Origin: JBMYXZ01 sp049608925
GTDB taxonomy: Bacteria > Pseudomonadota > Alphaproteobacteria > JAGOMX01
Direction: 5' to 3'
NCBI GenBank assembly: GCA_049608925.1
Contig: JBMYXZ010000013.1
Coordinates: 1 to 19,804 of the forward strand
Length of the DNA stretch: 19,804 bases
The notes beneath the pieces are model-generated. The model was not told the DNA's origin, made no database searches, and worked only from the letters and a program-made list of their open reading frames with translations. Positions 1-6,913 of this stretch are shown one piece after another (positions within the stretch are counted from its first letter, which is position 1; each line of letters opens with the position of its first letter). Both the position numbers and the translations under genes were made by a program.

Positions 1-2
1 AG

Positions 3-1307
3 GCCTCATGCCCAGCGTATCAAGTATATGATTCTCTGAAGGAAAAGACATACCAAAAGCCTCAGCCATTAAAGATTATCAGTATATATGATGGCCTCAC
101 CCAACTTGGCCTATCTAATCACCCCAACTTAACAACTGCGTTTAATCTATATTCTAAGTCACTTAAGCATTTGAATGATATCTCGAAAAAAAGTCAATCT
201 GAAGCAGGGGTCTATATAATGAAACCCGTGCTAGAAATGAGAGCAAATCCACATGAGCCGCAAAAGATACCGCTGATGTTGCAAGTGAGCGATTTCTTGG
301 AGGTTTGTACTCTGCTTAGTGCTGCATTTGGTGTTATTTCTACTCCTAAAGTTGATGGCGTAACTGAATCGACGATAGAACGAAATTTTCCTTTTTGGGA
401 GCTTACTCTAGATATTCTGAAAGAAACTGGTGACTACGAATTCAAAATGCCAGATTCTAAGGCTTTAGGTGCACACCTCAATAGTATAGTGTTTGGTCCC
501 CCATCATTGAATACAAGTGACGACTTTGTTCACTTTAGAACACTAAGTGTTATTTTTATGCGTGAATTTCTGCGGTCTCATTCAGCAGATCCAAAAAAGT
601 GCCTGCCCTCTAAATCTGTTCCTGAAAAATCCATGTCTGACTTAGTTAGCTACTTTAAACCGCTGGTTAACACTCCCCAGCTAAGAGAAGCTAATCTTGT
701 AAAACTACACGAATTCTTGTGGGCGTTGAGAGAGATGAACGATACCTTTGCAAAAGAGGCTAGCTCGATTCTTGATCCGGTATACAATGGAGTATCATTA
801 ATCACGTCTATTGTTGTAACAAATTCCAAGCAGCTTCATGAAGTTTTGGCTTATGAAATATATCATTTGTTGGGGTCGGTTGTCAGGGCCCGAATCGCCT
901 TAGATAGTGAGTTTAAAAAATTTCCGGAAGAATTTCCTGCCCCGCTGACTAGCAAGCAAGAAATCTATTGGGACCTTTACGATCTTGAAAGTGGTAATCG
1001 TAGATTCATTTATAATCAGTTATACAGGCTATATTTGCCAAAAGGTTGGAGCCATAAAACGTTTCTGACTATGTTCTTATTAGGCAAAGAACTTGGCGAG
1101 GACCCAATACCTCTTAAGGTACCCATAGGCTTTCGCGAACGTGTAAAAAAGGCACTGCCTCTGCTGAAAGAGAAAAATTCAAAGCACGATGGGGAAAAGT
1201 CTACTCTAAGCTGGGGAAGATCTCTTATTTGGAGCGAGGGCAATCACTCTAAATTTGAAAAATCTATTGTTTCCCTGCAAGAAAAATTAGAGCCCAATCC
1301 AAAATAA
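3..1307 (+). CDS. Hypothetical protein, 5' end cut off by the window edge
   Basis: I do not recognise this protein. The frame has no stop from base 3 to the TAA at 1305-1307, about 434 residues. No ATG lies in frame before a TTG at 171, which has no convincing ribosome-binding site, so the true start is probably left of the window. The protein looks soluble and mainly helical, with a lysine- and glutamate-rich C-terminus; I see no signal peptide, membrane segment, Walker motif or cysteine cluster. Two features set it apart from the genes that follow. Five sampled 60-base lines average about 41% GC, against 50-60% in fabF and yifB lines. From base 171 onward, 8 of 15 arginine codons are AGA or AGG, which are rare in fabG. 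This suggests acquired or fast-evolving DNA. It is followed by 83 gene-free bases before the eamA-like gene. Coding status is fairly sure; function is unknown. Confidence 0.75.
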   Translation, partial: ASCPAYQVYDSLKEKTYQKPQPLKIISIYDGLTQLGLSNHPNLTTAFNLYSKSLKHLNDISKKSQSEAGVYIMKPVLEMRANPHEPQKIPLMLQVSDFLEVCTLLSAAFGVISTPKVDGVTESTIERNFPFWELTLDILKETGDYEFKMPDSKALGAHLNSIVFGPPSLNTSDDFVHFRTLSVIFMREFLRSHSADPKKCLPSKSVPEKSMSDLVSYFKPLVNTPQLREANLVKLHEFLWALREMNDTFAKEASSILDPVYNGVSLITSIVVTNSKQLHEVLAYEIYHLLGSVVRARIALDSEFKKFPEEFPAPLTSKQEIYWDLYDLESGNRRFIYNQLYRLYLPKGWSHKTFLTMFLLGKELGEDPIPLKVPIGFRERVKKALPLLKEKNSKHDGEKSTLSWGRSLIWSEGNHSKFEKSIVSLQEKLEPNPK

Positions 1308-1390
1308 CTCTTGAATATTTAATCACGCATCCCTATTTTCATTTAAACATGAGGTTTTTGTTTATTTTTTAGTCTGGTGAGTGCAGGGTT

Positions 1391-2311
1391 ATGAGTACGC
1401 GCGATGTCATTGGCGCCCTATTTGTCGCTTTAATTTGGGGAAGCAATTTCTGTGTTGTGAAAACAACATTGAACGAGCTGCCACCCTTTCTATTTCTGAT
1501 GTTTCGATTTCTGTTGGTTTCCTTGCCATTCATCTGGTTTTTCCCTAGGCCAAAAGTGCCCTGGAAATATTTGCTTGGCATTGGCTTGACTCAATGGATT
1601 CTACACTTTGGATTGCTGACTTCAGCGCTTTCCTTGGGCATGACAGCGGGCATGGGATCTTTGCTGTTACAGACCCAAGCAATTTTCACCATTGCCTTTT
1701 CTGCGTTTTTATATGGTTTTCGTCCGCAAAAGTCTCAGTTAAGTGGCATCACCATTGCATTTATTGGCCTTGCTCTGATTGCTTATCAAGTCGGCGGTGC
1801 CAGTGGGGGTGTGCTAGCCTTTGGAGCTATTTTCGCATCTGCTATCTCAAACAGTGTGGCAAATCTTATCTATCGGCGAATGGGTACTGATGTTGATATG
1901 ACTTCAGTCATTGTTTGGTCTGGATTAATCCCTCCTATCCCAATGTTTTTGTTATCCCTTGGCTTAGATGGCTGGGATGAAATTGTCTGCTGTGTGACGA
2001 ATATTTCAGGCTTTGGCATATCTGGCGTGATATACACAGCCGTTGTTTCGACTTTGTTGGCAGCAAATGTTTGGGGGACTTTGATGAACAGAAACGAGCC
2101 CGGCAAGGTGATACCATTTTCTCTATTGATTCCCGTGGTTGGTATCACAGCTGGCGTCATCGCCCTGGGTGAAGAGTTCACCTTGGCCAACTTTTTGGCC
2201 AGCTTGCTGATTATATCCGGTTTAGTGATCAATCAATGGGGACCAAGCCTCTCGAAAATTCTTTCCTGGCGTGGTATAAAACTGCAAAAGACAATACCTT
2301 TGCAAGAATGA
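1391..2311 (+). CDS. eamA: EamA-family (DMT superfamily) inner-membrane exporter, EamA-like
   Basis: This is a 306-residue membrane protein with about ten hydrophobic segments, arranged as two EamA repeats (roughly residues 5-135 and 148-283). The N-terminal pattern LIWGSNFCVVK and later stretches such as WSGLIPPIPMF, VWGTLMNR and PFSLLIPVVG closely resemble Escherichia coli EamA (YdeD), an exporter of O-acetylserine and cysteine. Family placement is solid; the substrate is inferred from that resemblance. The ATG at 1391 follows a GCAGGG sequence with a short spacer. The stop overlaps the rlmH start in an ATGA junction at 2308-2311, so the two genes are probably translationally coupled. It heads a compact plus-strand run leading into fabD and fabG. 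Confidence 0.85.
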   Translation: MSTRDVIGALFVALIWGSNFCVVKTTLNELPPFLFLMFRFLLVSLPFIWFFPRPKVPWKYLLGIGLTQWILHFGLLTSALSLGMTAGMGSLLLQTQAIFTIAFSAFLYGFRPQKSQLSGITIAFIGLALIAYQVGGASGGVLAFGAIFASAISNSVANLIYRRMGTDVDMTSVIVWSGLIPPIPMFLLSLGLDGWDEIVCCVTNISGFGISGVIYTAVVSTLLAANVWGTLMNRNEPGKVIPFSLLIPVVGITAGVIALGEEFTLANFLASLLIISGLVINQWGPSLSKILSWRGIKLQKTIPLQE

Positions 2312-2730
2312 ATATCACCCTGATTTCAATTGGAAAGCCCAAAAAGGGCCCGGAATCTGACTTGGCGCAAGAATACATCAAGCGCCTGGATGGCAAGGTC
2401 GTGCACAAATGGCTTTCCGATCGCGAGGCACAAGATCTGGGCTCAAAACTGGGGAAAAATGAAACCCTCGTCGTTCTAGATGAACGCGGCCAATCTTTCG
2501 CCAGCCCTGACTTAGCAAAAGCTTTTGAGAAACTGATTACCGCTCGCGGTCCAAATGTCACCTGCATTATTGGCGGTGCCGAAGGACACACACAGAGTAT
2601 GCGAGACCGGGCAGATCTGTTATGGGCGTTGGGCCCTGCTACCTGGCCCCATCAGATAGTTCCCATGCTGGTATGCGAGCAGCTCTATCGCACGCAGCAG
2701 ATTCTTAAAGGTCACCCGTACCATAAGTGA
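2308..2730 (+). CDS. rlmH: 23S rRNA (pseudouridine1915-N3)-methyltransferase RlmH
   Basis: RlmH is a cytoplasmic SPOUT methyltransferase that uses S-adenosylmethionine to methylate the N3 of pseudouridine 1915 in helix 69 of 23S rRNA, on assembled 70S ribosomes. The 140-residue product begins MNITLISIGKPKKG, carries the cofactor-binding stretch CIIGGAEGH, and ends with the family's LYRTQQIL...GHPYHK signature. The open frame continues upstream to 2236 inside eamA, but the conserved N-terminus starts at the ATG at 2308, giving a normal family length of about 140-155 residues. That ATG overlaps the eamA stop by four bases. The ABC ATPase gene starts three bases after the stop. Confidence 0.95.
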   Translation: MNITLISIGKPKKGPESDLAQEYIKRLDGKVVHKWLSDREAQDLGSKLGKNETLVVLDERGQSFASPDLAKAFEKLITARGPNVTCIIGGAEGHTQSMRDRADLLWALGPATWPHQIVPMLVCEQLYRTQQILKGHPYHK

Positions 2731-2733
2731 TGT

Positions 2734-3375
2734 ATGCTAGCGATTCATGACCTTACCATCTGCTTTGGTGATCAGCAAATACTCGATACAGTCTCGATGC
2801 AGATTGCGCCAGGGTCAACTATGGGATTGGTTGGCATTAATGGCGCCGGTAAGACAACCTTGCTGCGTGCAATTGCAGGGTTGATAAAACCCTCGTCGGG
2901 CATCATTGAAAAATCAAACGTGCTATATCTACCGGAATCTTACCGTCCATTAGAAAAGCTAACGGGGCAGGAATACCTATCGCTGACCTGCAAATGCTAT
3001 GGCTGTGACGTCGATGAATACGCCCTTGAGGTACTGGATTTTGACAAATCTTCCCTGCCAAAGCTGATTAAAACCTACTCGAAGGGCATGCGTCAGAAAC
3101 TGGGACTGGCAATGGCTTTTTCGACAAATTGCAAAGCCCTGGTACTTGATGAACCCATGAGCGGCCTAGACCCTATTGCCCGCGAAGGATTCAAGCAATT
3201 GCTGTCGGGCAGCAAGGCAGCCGTTCTATTGACTTCTCACAGCTTGGGGGATGTCGATACCCTCTGTGACGATATTTGTGTTTTGCATCAAGGGCAATTA
3301 TATCCGGTAAACAATACTCTAGAGCACGCATTTTTTGACATTGTAGGGCATTTGCGGTACAAGGATGTGTCTTAA
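2734..3375 (+). CDS. ABC transporter ATP-binding protein without a partner permease nearby
   Basis: This 213-residue single-domain ABC ATPase has all core motifs: Walker A GINGAGKTT at residues 34-42 (K40), signature YSKGMRQ at 115-121, Walker B ALVLDEP with D139 and E140, and the switch histidine H169 in TSHSLGD. The Q-loop position reads YLPES, so glutamate stands where many families have glutamine; this variant is common in CcmA/NatA/DrrA-type ATPases, which normally pair with a separate ABC-2 membrane protein. No such membrane gene is in the window; the only nearby membrane protein is the unrelated EamA-type exporter. The ATG at 2734 lies just after the rlmH stop with only a poor ribosome-binding site, which suggests coupling to rlmH. 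fabD starts 22 bases after its stop. The substrate cannot be told. Confidence 0.85.
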   Translation: MLAIHDLTICFGDQQILDTVSMQIAPGSTMGLVGINGAGKTTLLRAIAGLIKPSSGIIEKSNVLYLPESYRPLEKLTGQEYLSLTCKCYGCDVDEYALEVLDFDKSSLPKLIKTYSKGMRQKLGLAMAFSTNCKALVLDEPMSGLDPIAREGFKQLLSGSKAAVLLTSHSLGDVDTLCDDICVLHQGQLYPVNNTLEHAFFDIVGHLRYKDVS

Positions 3376-3397
3376 AAAACGTAGAAGGTTTCTGTTG

Positions 3398-4345
3398 ATG
3401 ACACAAGCATTTGTCTTTCCTGGACAAGGATCTCAAAGCGTAGGTATGGGTAAAGAGATATATGATGCTTTCCCAGTAGCTCGTGAAGTTTTTCAAGAGG
3501 TTGACGACAGCCTCGGTAAAAATCTAACAAAGATTATATTCGAAGGCCCCGAAAGTGACTTGACCAACACAGTGAACGCACAGCCTGCTTTGATGGCAGT
3601 TAGCATTGCGACACTACGTGTGTTGCTGTCTGAAAGTGGTAAAAAGATAAAAGATTTTGCCAGTTGCGTTGCGGGTCATTCCTTGGGCGAATACACAGCT
3701 TTGACAGCCGCAGGCTCGCTAAGCTTGGCTCAATGTGCGACCCTGTTGGGTGTGCGTGGCCAAGCAATGCAAGAGGCCGTCCCGGACAACCAAGGTGCAA
3801 TGGCTGCAATCTTGGGGCTGGAAGTTGATAACGTCATTGAAATCACAAAAAATATGGATGCAGGGCAAGTCTGTGCGCTGGCAAACGATAACTGCCCCGG
3901 ACAGTTGGTGGTTAGCGGTCATCGTGAAGCGGTTGCACAAGCAATGACGTTGGCTACAGAAGCAGGCTGCAAGCGTAGTGTTCTGCTGCCAGTTAGCGGC
4001 CCTTTCCACAGCCCTTTGATGGCGCCGGCAGCGACAAAAATGCAGGAAGCCTTGTCCACAGCTGAAATAAGCCAGCCTGTCGTCCCTGTTGTGGCAAACG
4101 TAACTGCAGAGTTCGTTGACGACCCAGATACGATCCGCCGCTTATTAGTCGAGCAGATCACCAGCCGCGTGCGCTGGCGGGAAAGTGTTGCTTTTATGAA
4201 ATCTAATGGTGGCGTTAGCCACACAACTGAAATTGGTGCCGGCAAAGTTCTGTCTGGCCTGACCAAACGTATTGATAGAGAAATTACTGCCAGCGTCATT
4301 AACACGCCGGCAGATGTTGAGACCTTTTTAACCGAGAGAGGATAA
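3398..4345 (+). CDS. fabD: Malonyl-CoA:ACP transacylase FabD
   Basis: FabD moves malonyl from coenzyme A to the phosphopantetheine arm of AcpP, supplying the extender unit for type II fatty acid synthesis in the cytoplasm. The 315-residue protein starts MTQAFVFPGQGSQ, has the nucleophile serine in GHSLGEY (S95), and the catalytic histidine in SGPFHSPLM (H204). The open frame begins earlier, at 3365, but that start overlaps the ABC gene and adds a basic non-family leader. The ATG at 3398 has an AGAAGG about ten bases upstream and gives the normal N-terminus. fabG follows after five bases. Confidence 0.97.
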   Translation: MTQAFVFPGQGSQSVGMGKEIYDAFPVAREVFQEVDDSLGKNLTKIIFEGPESDLTNTVNAQPALMAVSIATLRVLLSESGKKIKDFASCVAGHSLGEYTALTAAGSLSLAQCATLLGVRGQAMQEAVPDNQGAMAAILGLEVDNVIEITKNMDAGQVCALANDNCPGQLVVSGHREAVAQAMTLATEAGCKRSVLLPVSGPFHSPLMAPAATKMQEALSTAEISQPVVPVVANVTAEFVDDPDTIRRLLVEQITSRVRWRESVAFMKSNGGVSHTTEIGAGKVLSGLTKRIDREITASVINTPADVETFLTERG

Positions 4346-4350
4346 ACCAT

Positions 4351-5088
4351 ATGTTCGATTTAACAGGAATGACTGCCGTTGTCACAGGTGCTTCTGGTGC
4401 TATTGGAGGCGCAATTGCTGAACGTCTTCACGCTCAAGGCGCAACAGTCGTGCTGTCAGGTACGCGCCGTGAAGCGCTGGAAGAGCGCCAAAAGCAATTA
4501 GGTGACAGAGCAATCGTAGTTCCCTGCAACCTCAGTGACCAAGAAAGCGTTGAAGCATTTTTGAAAGATGTGGAGGCGCAAACGGGCTCGATCGATATCC
4601 TGGTTAACAATGCCGGCCTAACGCGTGATGGTCTGATGATGCGCATGAAAGACGAAGACTGGCAGCAGGTCATGGATGTGAACCTTAGTGCTGTATTCCG
4701 CCTAAGCCGCGGTGTGCTGCGCAACATGATGAAAAAGCGCTGGGGCCGTATCATCAACATCACCTCTATTGTGGGTGTTACAGGAAACCCTGGACAGGCG
4801 AACTATGCTGCTTCTAAAGCTGGTATGATTGGTATGTCCAAGTCACTGGCAGCAGAAGTTGCCAACCGCGGTGTTACCATTAACTGCATCGCGCCCGGGT
4901 TTATTGCGTCTCCGATGACTGAAGTGCTGAACGATAACCAAAAAGAAGCAATTCTGACGAAGATCCCCGCAAATAAGATGGGTGATCCAGCCGATATTGC
5001 CAACGCGGCTTTATATTTGTCCAGCAAGGAAGCACAGTATGTGACTGGGCAGACACTGCATGTCAACGGCGGCATGGCAATGATTTAA
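4351..5088 (+). CDS. fabG: 3-oxoacyl-ACP reductase FabG
   Basis: FabG is the NADPH-dependent reductase that converts 3-oxoacyl-ACP to (R)-3-hydroxyacyl-ACP in the elongation cycle. The 245-residue sequence is a classical short-chain dehydrogenase: TGASGAIG cofactor loop near the N-terminus, NNAG motif, and catalytic S139, Y152 and K156 (YAASK). The C-terminus (TGQTLHVNGGMAMI) is typical of FabG rather than of other short-chain dehydrogenases. A strong GAGAGAGG ribosome-binding site overlaps the end of fabD. The gene sits in the usual fabD-fabG-acpP-fabF order, but a hairpin and a 239-base spacer separate it from acpP, so acpP probably has its own promoter. Confidence 0.97.
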   Translation: MFDLTGMTAVVTGASGAIGGAIAERLHAQGATVVLSGTRREALEERQKQLGDRAIVVPCNLSDQESVEAFLKDVEAQTGSIDILVNNAGLTRDGLMMRMKDEDWQQVMDVNLSAVFRLSRGVLRNMMKKRWGRIINITSIVGVTGNPGQANYAASKAGMIGMSKSLAAEVANRGVTINCIAPGFIASPMTEVLNDNQKEAILTKIPANKMGDPADIANAALYLSSKEAQYVTGQTLHVNGGMAMI

Positions 5089-5096
5089 ATTCCATC

Positions 5097-5120
5097 GTGG
5101 TGGGTTGACAAGCCCACCAC
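5097..5120 (+). terminator. Hairpin after fabG, possible attenuator or weak terminator
   Basis: Eight bases GTGGTGGG at 5097-5104 pair perfectly with CCCACCAC at 5113-5120, and two further inner pairs (one G-U) leave a four-base loop. The hairpin starts nine bases after the fabG stop. No T-run follows, so it is not a canonical intrinsic terminator. It could partly terminate the upstream transcript, protect its 3' end, or be a Rho-assisted stop. Confidence 0.5.
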
Positions 5121-5254
5121 TAAACTGCTTCTGTTGAACTGTGTAGAAATATCTGTGCACAATGCCTCGTATTTTTTACAGAATACAAGTTCTAGGGGGA
5201 AAACTCCAAAAGCGTAAGAGATTTTCAAGAAAAATAAGGCTCTACAAAGGATGC

Positions 5255-5283
5255 TTGCAATAACGTAACAAAGAAGTTATGGT
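5255..5283 (+). promoter_or_regulatory. Candidate acpP promoter
   Basis: TTGCAA at 5255-5260 and TATGGT at 5278-5283 are separated by 17 bases and lie about 45 bases before the acpP start. A second candidate is TTGAAC at 5134-5139 with CACAAT at 5158-5163. An imperfect eight-base stem also lies between, at 5166-5173 with 5182-5189. The 239-base spacer upstream of a gene that is usually very highly expressed makes an independent promoter likely, but neither match is strong. Confidence 0.35.
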
Positions 5284-5327
5284 TGTCATCATTTATTTGT
5301 GTAGCTAGCAACATATAGAGGAATGCT

Positions 5328-5570
5328 ATGAGCGATATTAAAGAACGCGTACAGAAAATTGTGGTTGAGCATCTAGGCGTTGATGCGGCAAAAGTAACAG
5401 AGACTGCCAGCTTTGTTGATGATCTAGGCGCAGACAGCCTGGATACAGTTGAACTGGTTATGGCTTTTGAAGAGGAATTCAGTTGTGAAATTCCTGACGA
5501 AGCAGCTGAAAAGATTCAGACTGTTAAAGACGCTATCTCTTACATCGAAGAGAACTCAAAGGCTGCATAA
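5328..5570 (+). CDS. acpP: Acyl carrier protein
   Basis: This 80-residue acidic protein carries the growing acyl chain in fatty acid synthesis. Serine 37 in the GADSLD motif is the attachment site for 4'-phosphopantetheine. The pattern DDLGADSLDTVELVMAFEEEF followed by IPDEAAEKIQTV is that of bacterial, particularly alphaproteobacterial, AcpP. A good AGAGGA ribosome-binding site lies seven to twelve bases before the ATG. fabF starts six bases after its stop, so the two form a short operon. One mild oddity is a cysteine in the FSCEIP segment, where glycine or another small residue is more usual. Confidence 0.98.
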   Translation: MSDIKERVQKIVVEHLGVDAAKVTETASFVDDLGADSLDTVELVMAFEEEFSCEIPDEAAEKIQTVKDAISYIEENSKAA

Positions 5571-5576
5571 GGTCCT

Positions 5577-6842
5577 ATGCGTCGCGTCGTTGTCACCGGC
5601 TTAGGTGCCGTAACGCCGCTGGGGGGGGATCTTAAGACCTCCTGGCAGCGTCTGGTTCAGGGCGAATCTGGTATTCGGACAATCACCGAATACGATACGT
5701 CGGATATGCCGGTCAGTATTGCGGGAATGGTCCCTCTGGGCGATGCCTCAGAGGGAAAATTCAATGCTGATGATTGGATGTTGCCAAAAGATCAGCGTAA
5801 GGTTGATCGCTTTATCCTATATGGTATAGCAGGCGGTATCCAAGCAATTGAAGATTCTGGTTGGAAACCAGAAGACGAGGAAGCTCGTGATCGTACCGGT
5901 GTCATGATTGGCTCGGGTATCGGTGGTTTATCCCGGATCTACGAAACGTCTCTTGAATTGCAGGAAAAAGGGGCACGGCGTGTCAGCCCTCACTTTATTC
6001 CTTCTTGCTTGATTAACCTTGTGTCAGGCAACCTTTCCATTAAATATGGCTTTCGTGGCCCGAATCATTCTGTTGTGACCGCTTGTTCAACCGGTGCTCA
6101 TGCTATCGGTGATGCAGCCCGCATGATCCAATATGGTGATGCAGACGTTATGGTCGCTGGTGGTTCAGAGGCAGCCGTTTGCCGTATTGGTATGGCTGGA
6201 TTTGCCGCTGCGCGCGCTTTGTCCACTAGCTATAACGACACCCCGGAAAAGGCTTCTCGCCCGTGGGATCGTGATCGTGATGGTTTTGTAATGGGTGAAG
6301 GTGCCGGTATCATGGTATTGGAAGAACTGGAACACGCTAAAAAGCGTGGAGCAAAGATCTATGCCGAGTTCCTAGGGAACGGTATGTCTGGCGATGCGCA
6401 TCATGTCACATCACCACCTGAAGATGGCAATGGGGCAGCACGGTCTATGAAGGCTGCACTGCGCAACTCGGGCATCAACCCTGAAGACATTGACTATGTA
6501 AACGCGCATGGTACGTCCACCCCTGTTGGTGATGCTATCGAAGTACGTGCTGCTAAAACTGTGCTTGGCGATCATGCAAACAACATTACAATGACATCAA
6601 CGAAGTCCTCTATTGGGCATCTGTTGGGTGCAGCTGGTGGTGTTGAAGCTGTCTTTGCGGTTAAGACAATTCAGGATCAAGTCATTCCACCGACGTTGAA
6701 CCTTGAAAATCCTTCCGATGATTGTGATTTGGACTTTGCACCTTTGCAAGCGAAAGAGCGCTCGGTGAACGTGGCTCTATCGAACTCATTCGGGTTTGGT
6801 GGTACCAATACGTCAGTGATTTTCAAAAAGTTTGCTGGGTAA
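5577..6842 (+). CDS. fabF: 3-oxoacyl-ACP synthase II FabF
   Basis: FabF condenses malonyl-ACP with acyl-ACP, extending the chain by two carbons. The 421-residue protein is a full-length ketosynthase: active-site C170 in TACSTGAHAIG, H311 in NAHGTSTPVGD, and K343 and H348 in KSSIGHLLGAAGG, with the lysine-histidine spacing seen in E. coli FabF. The C-terminal SNSFGFGGTN motif is intact. It is followed by a strong terminator and faces the convergent flagellar operon. An uninterrupted run of eight G bases at 5621-5628 encodes the LGGD segment near the N-terminus. In many alphaproteobacteria mltG follows fabF; here it does not. Confidence 0.97.
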   Translation: MRRVVVTGLGAVTPLGGDLKTSWQRLVQGESGIRTITEYDTSDMPVSIAGMVPLGDASEGKFNADDWMLPKDQRKVDRFILYGIAGGIQAIEDSGWKPEDEEARDRTGVMIGSGIGGLSRIYETSLELQEKGARRVSPHFIPSCLINLVSGNLSIKYGFRGPNHSVVTACSTGAHAIGDAARMIQYGDADVMVAGGSEAAVCRIGMAGFAAARALSTSYNDTPEKASRPWDRDRDGFVMGEGAGIMVLEELEHAKKRGAKIYAEFLGNGMSGDAHHVTSPPEDGNGAARSMKAALRNSGINPEDIDYVNAHGTSTPVGDAIEVRAAKTVLGDHANNITMTSTKSSIGHLLGAAGGVEAVFAVKTIQDQVIPPTLNLENPSDDCDLDFAPLQAKERSVNVALSNSFGFGGTNTSVIFKKFAG

Positions 6843-6873
6843 TTCATTATCTATCAACAAGATTGAAAAATAT

Positions 6874-6900
6874 AAAAAGGGGGCATTTAGCCCCCTTTTT
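6874..6900. terminator. Bidirectional intrinsic terminator between fabF and flgE
   Basis: An 11-base perfect inverted repeat (five A, five G, one C at 6874-6884 against 6890-6900) encloses a five-base loop. The stem carries a T-run on its 3' side in both directions, because the A-run on the plus strand is a T-run on the minus strand. It lies 32 bases after fabF and 14 bases after flgE, so it can stop both convergent transcripts. Confidence 0.92.
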
Positions 6901-6913
6901 GCTGTATGTACTA

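Noticed and set aside
2236..2310. A 24-residue N-terminal extension of RlmH
   Set aside because: The extension lies in the eamA coding end and is absent from the family. The ATG at 2308 gives the standard N-terminus and length.
3919..4350. 143-codon open frame antisense to fabD
   Set aside because: It lies wholly within fabD, whose catalytic motifs are intact. The antisense translation has no recognisable motif, and such frames arise from codon bias.
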